Program-made: the position numbers and the translations under genes
In this document: positions 56,865 to 64,000 of the stretch, piece after piece
Layout: every line of letters starts with the position of its first letter
Position numbering within the stretch: position 1 is the first letter of the stretch
NCBI RefSeq assembly: GCF_003265705.1
Contig: NW_020313288.1
Span: forward strand, 611,210 to 675,209
Source of the DNA: Callorhinus ursinus
Lineage: Eukaryota; Chordata; Mammalia; Carnivora; Otariidae
Length of the DNA stretch: 64,000 nucleotides
Reading direction: 5' to 3'
Notes under the pieces: generated by a model
The model's database searches: none
Seen by the model: only the letters and a program-made list of their open reading frames with translations
What the model was told of the DNA's origin: nothing

Positions 56865-58140
56865 CTTATTCCAACGAGGGTTCCAGGACCATTCACTAGG
56901 GAAGGGACAGTCTTGTCAACAAATGATACTGGGAAACTGGATATCCACCTGCAAAAGAAGGAAGTTGGACCCTTACGTCACATAAGATTAGCTCAAAATG
57001 AGTCAAAGACCTAAATGTCAGGGCTAAAACCTACAACACTCGTAGAAGAAGACATAGGGAAAAAATCTGCATGCCATTGGATTCAGGAGTGATCCCTTGA
57101 ATATGACACCAAAGGCAAGGTCACAAAAGGGAAAAAATAAATAGGAGTTCATGAAACTTAAAAGATTTGTGCATCAGGGGGCACTATTAGAGTGAAAAGG
57201 CAACCCACAGAATGGGAAAAAATATTTGCAAATTGTATATCTGATAAGGGGTTAATATTCAGAATATATAAAGAACGCCTACAATTTCACAACAACAAGG
57301 AAACAAACAACCCAATTAAAAAGTGGGCAAAGGACTTGAGTAGACATCTCTCCGAAGAAGGTATAGAAATGGCCAACAATCACATGAAAGGATGCTCAGC
57401 ATCACTCATCATTAGGGAAACACAAATCAAAACCACAACGAGACCACTTTGTACCCTTAGGACGGCTATCATTTAAAAAACCCCAAACAAACAGAAAATT
57501 ACAAGTGTTGGCAAAGATTTGGAGAAATCGGAACCCTTGTGAACTACTAGCAGGAATGTAAACTATGCAACTGCTGTGGAAAACAGTAAGGCGGCTCCTC
57601 AAAAAAATTAAACATAGAATTACCATGTTAACCCAGCAATTCCACTTCTGGGTGTATACCCAAAGAATTTAAAACAGAGACTTGAACAGATATTTGTACA
57701 CCCACGTTCACAGCAGCAGGCTTCCCGATTAGCCAAGAGGTGGAAACCTCCCAGGCATCCATCCACAGGTGAATGGACAAACACAGTGTGGTTGGGTGGA
57801 TACTATTCAGCGAAAAAGAAGGAAATCCAACACCTGCTACAACGTGGATGAACCTTGAGGACATTATGCTCAGTGAATTAAGCCAGTCACAAAAGGACCA
57901 AACACTGTATGATTCTCCCTCTGTGGGGGCCCTAGAGAAGCCAGATTCACAGAGACAGAAAGTAGATGGTGGGAGTCAGGGGGATGGGGGGGCTACTGTT
58001 TAATGGGGACAGAGTCTCAGTTCTTGCAAGGTGATGGTGGGGATGTTTGCACAACGTGAATGTGCCTAGTGCCCCCGAACTGCACACTTACCAAACGGTT
58101 CAAAGGATAAATTTTGTTCTATATTTTACCACAGTTAAAA
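56865..58140 (+). mobile_element. L1M 3' portion
   Basis: TTGTCAACAAATGATACTGGGAAACTGG, ATCTGATAAGGGGTTAATATTCAG, AAAAAGTGGGCAAAGGACTTGAG, CCTTGAGGACATTATGCTCAGTGAATTAAGCC, then a TTTACCACAGTTAAAAAGAATA end. Frames are broken. Confidence 0.9.
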
Positions 58141-58659
58141 AGAATAATAGTAGACACTCCAGTTGTATTTTCCGGGATTATGTTAAAGGAGGCACATTCT
58201 TCCAGAGTTCATATTTCGGGAGTCCCACCTGACCTGCTGAATCCTAGGATCATAGCTTTAGTAAAGACCCTACAAATTTATCTTGTATACTCGTTGGACG
58301 ATGCATATGTAGTTAACTCCTTTGACTCGCGCACCCTCACTTGGGAGAATTACACTTCTGAGTCAGTGGTCCTTACTAGAAAGGAAAGCACGAGGCAGCC
58401 CGAGGACCAATGCTGCAGCACTCTCAGATGGGTTCTGCCCCAAATACGGATGCCTGGTGTTCTGGGTCTGGGCGCTGATGTGTTTGGGGCACCTGGTGGG
58501 TGAGGAGAGAATGGTAAGTGACCTAAGCAGGAACTTCAGAAGGGAGAAAATAGGGCTCATTTGTTCAGAGTCATCTGAGTGCCAACTGGAGAGCAGGTAT
58601 TTTTCTAAGAATAGGAGGAGGAACAGACATGCTTCATAAACTGACCTTCCGAAACAGGG
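58141..58659. other. Unassigned non-coding stretch
   Basis: Nothing recognised. Confidence 0.5.
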
Positions 58660-59222
58660 CTCAGCACACTATGCCCCAGGGCCACATGCGACACACCACC
58701 TGTTTTTTTTTTTTTCCCTAAGTCCTGCAAGCTGAGAATATCATCTGCATTTTCAAATGGTTGAAAAAAACATCAAAAGAATATTTCATGACACGTGACA
58801 ATTACATGAAAATCAAATTTCAATGTCCATAAATACAGTTTTATTGGACCAGACCGAGGGCCAGGACCAGGAGGAGGCAAGTGAGGCACCACCTTGGGCA
58901 CAAGATTTCAGGCACTGCGAAAACTCAGTCAGCAAGATGGGTAACATTTTAATGCGGTACTTAAAAAAAAATCAAAACAAATGCCACACACACAAAAATC
59001 CCTGATGAGCAAAATACCAACATTTTAAAGACAGGATCAGGATTGCTGATTTCCTTGCCCCAGGCTCCGGTAAGGCTCCGAATGCAACCATGCTCATTCC
59101 TTTCATGAGGGCACTGGCAGCTTTCTAGAAACCGCGAGGGTTGAGGAGTTTCGACATAGACCTTATGGCCTGCAAAGCCAGAAACGTTCTCTAGCCCTTT
59201 AAAGAAAAAGTTGGCCAACCCT
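58660..59222 (-). mobile_element. hAT-Charlie element interrupted by an unknown insert
   Basis: The left part (GGGCTCAGCACACTATGCCCC to CATAAATACAGTTTTATTGGACC) and right part (GCAACCATGCTCATTCC to AAAAGTTGGCCAACCCTG) form one long-form element. About 210 bp between them (58855-59065) is foreign. Confidence 0.7.
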
Positions 59223-59809
59223 GATTGGAATCAGTGTAGTGTATTAATCCCTACCAGTGCATAACTATCACCAAACTATAAATTCAATGCCTTGTCCATG
59301 TCCTCTGTCTGTTTTTTATGTACCTTTTTAAAAAATGAGTGTACACTTGTAAATTATTTAATTTTTGGATAATGGCATCCATAAGTCAATAGGGACAATT
59401 AACACTGAATTAATAAGCAAGCTGATGCTTGTGGGCTGTGATGATTGACTAAGTGTATAATTACCTGCTTTAAAATTGTAGAGGCCATCATTTCCTTTCG
59501 TGGTGACTAGATACTTAACTAGTTAACCCTTTGTTTACTGGGCTTCTAATGTTACTTGGCTTCTTCATAAAATGATGTATTTCCCGTCCAGCTTCCATAT
59601 ATAGGTCTTAATAAGCTCAATTAAGAACTTAAGCATTAAGTATTATTAAAATCTTAAAATAGTAAATGCCATGGGAGCTTCCTCCCTGGTTTTCCTGCTT
59701 TCACCCTTTCTCCTAGTAGTCTAAGAAGAGTGCGCTTTTAAGAACATAAACCAGAATGTATTGTTCTGGGGCTTCTCTCAGGAACTGGAATAAAATCCAG
59801 ACTTTTGAC
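59223..59809. other. Unassigned AT-rich unique block
   Basis: 59270-59690 is AT-rich and has no recognised repeat. Confidence 0.5.
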
Positions 59810-60190
59810 TAGGCCCTCAGGGTCTCTGCTGCTGCCTCCAGCCCTCTGCCCTCCCCTGCCACAGGGCCTTTGCACCTACTATGCCCTGTGCTGGGAATGC
59901 TCTTTTCCATCTTCCCATGTCTGGCCAGGTCTCAGCTCAGTGCCATCCTTCACAAACCCTTAACTGGCCTGGCGAAAGCTTGGGAGCCCCTTTCCATCAC
60001 CTCTCCCCACCAGCTCTGTCCCTCTGCTGTGTCCTTTTGTCCTGGCCCAGATCTCTCTGAAATAACCTTGTATATCTGGTGATTGGCTTCCTGTCTGACT
60101 CCCCTGCATGAGGATGTCAGAACCCCAAGATCTGGCTTGTTCACAGAACCTGGAATAGTGCCTGGTACTCGATACATTCACTCTGTTCCT
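59810..60190 (+). mobile_element. L2 3' portion
   Basis: CCCTGCCACAGGGCCTTTGCACCTACTATGCCC, TTCCATCTTCCCATGTCTGGCC and CCTGGAATAGTGCCTGGTACTCGATACATTC. Confidence 0.85.
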
Positions 60191-60199
60191 TTTTGTGTA

Positions 60200-60535
60200 T
60201 TTATAGTTTACATTTACATACAGTCATATTTGCCTTTTGGGGTGTACTGCTCCATAAGTTTTCACACACACATAGATATCTGTGTAACCACCACCCACCA
60301 AGAGGGCGCAGAGCAGTTCCAACACTCCAGTGAGTTCTCTTGAGCTGCCCCTCTGCAGCTGGACCCTCATTCTACCCTTGGCCCCTAGGCACCACGCTCT
60401 GCTCCCCATCCCGTCACTCAGCCTGATGTCTTTGAGATTCATCGTGCTGTTGCATGATCGATAGCTTGTTCTTTGTATCTCTGCGTTGCAGTCCATTGTA
60501 CGAATGCACCACTGTTGGTTTGTCCAGGAAATTTC
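60200..60535 (-). mobile_element. Old L1 3'-end fragment
   Basis: ACATACAGTCATATTTGCC, CACTCCAGTGAGTTCTCTTGAG and GATTCATCGTGCTGTTGCATGATCG follow reversed L1M 3' order. Confidence 0.65.
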
Positions 60536-60771
60536 CTCTTGGTGTTGAGTGTTGAGTTCATATTAAAACCTCTGGTCATAAGAATGGCAGCATAGTGTAT
60601 ATAGATCAAGTGAGTTGAACAATAGTGGTAATTTGTAAGAACTGATCTGCTTTCCAGTGCTTACAAATGTTACCACAATTTTTAAAATGATACATAAGTA
60701 ATTGTAAGAGTCGCATCCCTAAAAAGGACCATCATCTACAGAAGTCAATTAAGAAATGAAAGTTTCTCTTT

Positions 60772-60982
60772 TTTAAAAAAATCTTTCTTTCTTTCTTGAT
60801 TTGAGAGAGAGAGAGCGTGAGCAGGGAGAGTGGCAGAGGGAGAGGGAGAAGCAGACTCCTCACTGAGTGCAGAGCCCTGTGCAGGCTCGATGCAGGGCTC
60901 AATCTCACAACCCTGAGATCATGACCTGAGCCAAAAAATCAAGAGTCAGACGCTTAACCGACGGAGCCATCCAGGCTCCCCA
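60772..60982 (-). mobile_element. Carnivore SINE
   Basis: Duplications AAAGTTTCTCTTT lie at 60759-60771 and 60983-60995. Confidence 0.92.
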
Positions 60983-61014
60983 AAAGTTTCTCTTTCATCT
61001 TCCTGTCTCCCTCA

Positions 61015-61340
61015 CCTCCCATGAGGAAAGCACTGTTAGTAATATGATTTGTGTCCTTCTAGACCTTTTTAATCAATTTACCTATTTTATAACATGTATG
61101 GCTGTACTTTTTTACATAAATTTATTCTTGAAGTATTTGAGAGCCTGCTGTGTGCCAGGCATTATATATCTTGGAGATCTTCCTTAGAGAATGCACTTCA
61201 TTCTTTCTGATGGCATGATAGCCTCATAGCAAGGATGTACCATAATTTATTTAACAATTTCACTATTGATGAACATTTAAGCGGTTTGCAGTTTTTTGTG
61301 ACTTCAAGTGATACCACCAGGGATATGTTACCTGTATATC
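61015..61340 (-). mobile_element. Ancient L1 fragment
   Basis: GACCTTTTTAATCAATTTACC...CATGTATGGCTG and ATAATTTATTTAACAATTTCACTATTGATGAACATTTAAGCGG are reversed L1-type words. Confidence 0.5.
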
Positions 61341-61344
61341 TTAT

Positions 61345-61550
61345 TTTTACACTTTATTGAGATATATTTTACTTACCATAAAGTTGGCCCATTTAAAGTG
61401 TACAAGTCAGGGCACCTGGGTGGCTCAGTCAGTTAAGCGTCTGCCTTTGGCTCGGGTCATGATCTAAGAGTCCCAGGATCGAGTCCCACATCAGGCTCCC
61501 TGCTCAGTGCAGAGTCTGCTTCTCCCTCTGGCCCTCCCCCATCTTCATGT

Positions 61551-61586
<36 letters not shown>

Positions 61587-62110
61587 AAATAAATAAATAA
61601 AATCTTAAAAAATAAAGTGTGTAAGTCAGTGGGTTTTAGTATATCTTCAGGGTTATGTAACCATCACCACTGTCTAACTCCAGAACATTTCCATCATTCC
61701 AAAAAGAAACCCCATCCCCATTAGCAGTCACCCCACGGCCCCCTGCCCCAGGCCCTGGTACCTGCTAACCCACTTTCTGTCTGTGGATTTGCCTGTTCTG
61801 GACATTTCACATGAATGCAGTCATACGCTATGTGGCCTTTTGTGTCTGGATCTCTCACTGAGCATCGTGTTTTCAAGGTCCACACACTATGGCGTGAGTC
61901 AGAGCTTCACTCCTTATGGCCGAATAATATTCTGTTGTATGGCTAGACCACATTTTGTTTAACCAGCTGATGGACATTTGTGTTGTTTCTGCTTCGGGGC
62001 TACCATGCAGGCTGCTGTTAGGAACGTTGGCGTACACCAACGTGCTTGGCCATTCACCCCTTTGGACATGTGTTTCTTCAAGATAAATTCTGAGGGAGAA
62101 GTGAAACACG
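61345..62110 (-). mobile_element. Old L1 3'-end fragment
   Basis: TTATTGAGATATATTTTACTTACCATAAAG, CACCACTGTCTAACTCCAGAACATTTCC, GAGCATCGTGTTTTCAAGG. It is split by the SINE at 61411. Confidence 0.85.
61411..61613 (+). mobile_element. Carnivore SINE with an expanded (TC)n
   Basis: Duplications AAAGTGTACAAGTCAG (61395-61410) and AAAGTGTGTAAGTCAG (61614-61629). The CT segment has grown to about 16 TC units (61553-61584). Confidence 0.95.
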
Positions 62111-62600
62111 GCTTCCAGCTAGCTCCTCATCCTCTGACTACACAGGCTCAGACGTGACCTAGGCTTTGAGGGGTGCTTGGAGGCCGACCCTGCTTTGGGG
62201 CAGGAACCCTCCACGTCCCCTGCAGACAGTCTGAGGTCTACACGACAGGACGGGATCCCTGAGAAGGGAAAGGGGTCGATGATAAAATGTAATTTTTATA
62301 ACTGCAAGTCAGCGATATTAAGTTGGAAGGAGAGCTGCTCCATTGGCTGGATGCTGGGACAGAAAGGAGTATGAAGTATTGGCCAAAATGACGAACCCCA
62401 CAAATATGCCCTTGGAATGAACGTAGCACACAGCACGAGGCGTTCCCTGAGTTTATCACGCTTGTTTGTTTTTGAAATCACAAATAGCAAAGCGCATCAC
62501 CACTTTTAGAGTTTCAGACATTTAAATAGGCACAAATCAGCAGATGCTCTTGGCCACCTTAAAATGGAGCGAATTACAGCAACGGCGTTAACTGGCGTTG
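62111..62600. other. Unassigned non-coding stretch
   Basis: Nothing recognised. Confidence 0.5.
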
Positions 62601-62602
62601 AC

Positions 62603-62775
62603 TGACATTTATCGAGCACTTACTGTGTGTGCGACTGGCAACGAAACTCCACGCTTTGTAGGCTTCATTTTCTTTAGCACAGTGACCCACAGAGGCAGGC
62701 AGACTTTATTTTCTCCATTTACCACTAAAGAAATGGAAGCTCTGAAAGCCTTAAGCCACTGGCTGCCTGTGGCCA
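62603..62775 (-). mobile_element. MIR remnant
   Basis: GACATTTATCGAGCACTTACTGTGTGTG, then TTATTTTCTCCATTTACCACTAAAGAAATGGAAGCTCTG: reversed MIR. Confidence 0.65.
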
Positions 62776-64000
62776 GCTAGAATGGGGGAGGGTGCGGGAG
62801 TGTGGAAGACACGCAGGCCCTGGACGGTTTCCCCTGTTGCGCACTCAAGGGGAGGAAGGTGCTGGTCCAGGAGGAGAGGAGGAGTGAGGGGAGCTGCTGC
62901 AGGGAGGGCACTGGCCCCTCGATGCTTCTCTCTCTCAGCGAGCACCCCTGCCCTAGGTGCATCCTGCCCTGCCCCCAGCTCCACAGTTGCTCCCACCTGG
63001 GCCCAGCAGTCCCTGTTTTGGGGGGCCTGCTTTGGGCGGGGCTGCCTCTCCTCCATCTTCTGTCTGCTGGAGGGTTGACCTTGACTGGGGCACTGCCCAG
63101 AGCCCCCACGGCCTGGGGAGATCTGTCTCGCGACCACAGGAAGTCCTCGTGTGGTTGGCCACGGTCACGCACAAGTGAGGACAAAATGCACACTTCGTGT
63201 CTGCTAGAGAGAAGCATCTGGCAGCTCTGCTGGTGTCCTGCATCCCCACAGATGCTCTCCTCATCAACTCATGCTGAGCGAGACTGGGTAGATGCCTCAG
63301 ATCCCCAGAGAGGGCCACTCAGCCCACACCACTGAGGTCAGCCATCCACATTTAATTGCATCTGAAGCATGGAATTTGCGTCGTGAGAGAGATTTGACTT
63401 TCCCAGGATGCCACTGCGTCTTCGTTCTTCCAGTTGGTAGTAAGCCTTTAAAGGGCTTTTTATTGGTTCAACCTGACTTTTTTCTTTCTCCCAATAGTTT
63501 CAGATTTCATCTGGATGAAAACTCTCAAATATGTATCTTTGAAAAACTCACGCTGAAATAGTAGTGAATGCTTCTCAAATGCAACGACGGTCAGGATCAC
63601 CCAACAGCTGGGTGATCTTAACCCCTGAGACTTCTAGAAAGAAGCCAGGAGGACTGGAAGCAGTGTTGGATCTGGGAAGACTTGAGGGGGTTGGGGGGGC
63701 GGGCAGTGGTGGCCAGGGGAGGCCGCTCACTATTACCTGAGTTCCGTTTCCGAGGACTCCTCTCTCTGTTGCTCTTGCCACCTTCCAAGCAGAGCTGGAA
63801 CATTTTATTCCCGTTTTTTCCAAAGTTATCTTTTGCTCTGCTTTGGGAGCTGACTTAATACGGAGCTGGGAACGGAGATCCAAACGCAGCAGCTCACAAA
63901 GCCGGGCATTTGTGCGGGACAGTGTGAGCGGCATCCTGGTCTCCTGGCCCTCAGTCCTCCCCAGCCTCGCACCAGCTGAGAGCGTCTCCTGAGGAAGACG
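62776..64000. other. Unassigned GC-rich stretch to window end
   Basis: I looked here in particular for an RFX2 coding exon. Several open frames exist, but none shows RFX2-like residues with splice sites. Confidence 0.5.

Larger units (their letters stand above)
36492..64000 (+). other. RFX2: Putative RFX2 intron 1 (no coding exon recognised)
   Basis: From the candidate donor to the window end I found no exon with conserved-looking protein, and in particular nothing resembling the Gln/Pro/Ala-rich RFX2 N-terminus. The interval is filled by L1, L2, SINE and hAT remnants and unique non-coding DNA. This fits a long first intron of RFX2, but would equally fit intergenic DNA if the island belonged to a short transcript. 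Confidence 0.4.

Noticed and set aside
60290..60315. CTCF-like CACCAAGAGGGCGC
   Set aside because: The right half fits but the left half of the core does not, and it lies in an L1 relic.
62751..63335. Overlapping frames on both strands near the window end, considered as an RFX2 coding exon
   Set aside because: The translations do not resemble RFX2 and lack paired splice sites in a consistent phase.

Overview
This window is mammalian nuclear DNA, almost certainly from a carnivoran. It holds at least 27 copies of the tRNA-Lys-derived carnivore SINE, recognisable by the head GGGGCGCCTGGGTGGCTCAG and an (AAATA)n-AAATCTTT tail. The copies resemble the type seen in bears, seals and mustelids. I saw neither the dog-specific SINEC_Cf form nor the feline form, so I infer a non-canid (arctoid) caniform. 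No bacterial, plasmid or phage features are present.

Only one piece of sequence is clearly protein-coding. It is a 230-bp exon on the minus strand (3683-3912) with intact splice sites, encoding part of the N-terminal region of ACSBG2, a bubblegum-family acyl-CoA synthetase. The second genic landmark is a CpG island at about 35.99-36.62 kb. It has CCAAT boxes, GC boxes, a perfect RFX X-box and a plausible plus-strand non-coding first exon with a splice donor. In human 19p13.3 ACSBG2 lies next to RFX2 with the two genes pointing away from each other. The orientation and spacing here match, so I infer that the island is the RFX2 promoter and that about 36.5-64 kb is RFX2 intron 1. No RFX2 coding exon was found in the window, so this assignment rests on position and motif.

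Layout: 0-3.6 kb holds old L1 and MaLR LTR remnants, probably inside an ACSBG2 intron. 3.68-3.91 kb is the ACSBG2 exon. 4-36 kb is ACSBG2 upstream intron or intergenic DNA with MaLR LTRs, L2, MIR, L1M and hAT relics, many SINEs, a full-length RPL17 retrocopy (17.68-18.31 kb), a repeat-poor block with promoter-like and homeodomain-like motifs (24.7-25.7 kb) and a 4-kb L1 (29.8-33.8 kb). 36.0-36.6 kb is the promoter island, followed directly by a degenerate minisatellite with a period of about 50 bp (36.65-37.42 kb). 37.4-64 kb is mixed unique and repeat DNA.

How the parts may work together (inference): RFX2 is a transcription factor for ciliary and spermatid genes that binds X-boxes, and ACSBG2 is a testis-enriched lipid enzyme. 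An X-box in the putative RFX2 promoter suggests auto- or cross-regulation by RFX factors, and the divergent pair may share a testis regulatory domain. There is one 100-N assembly gap (6974-7073), inside a SINE.
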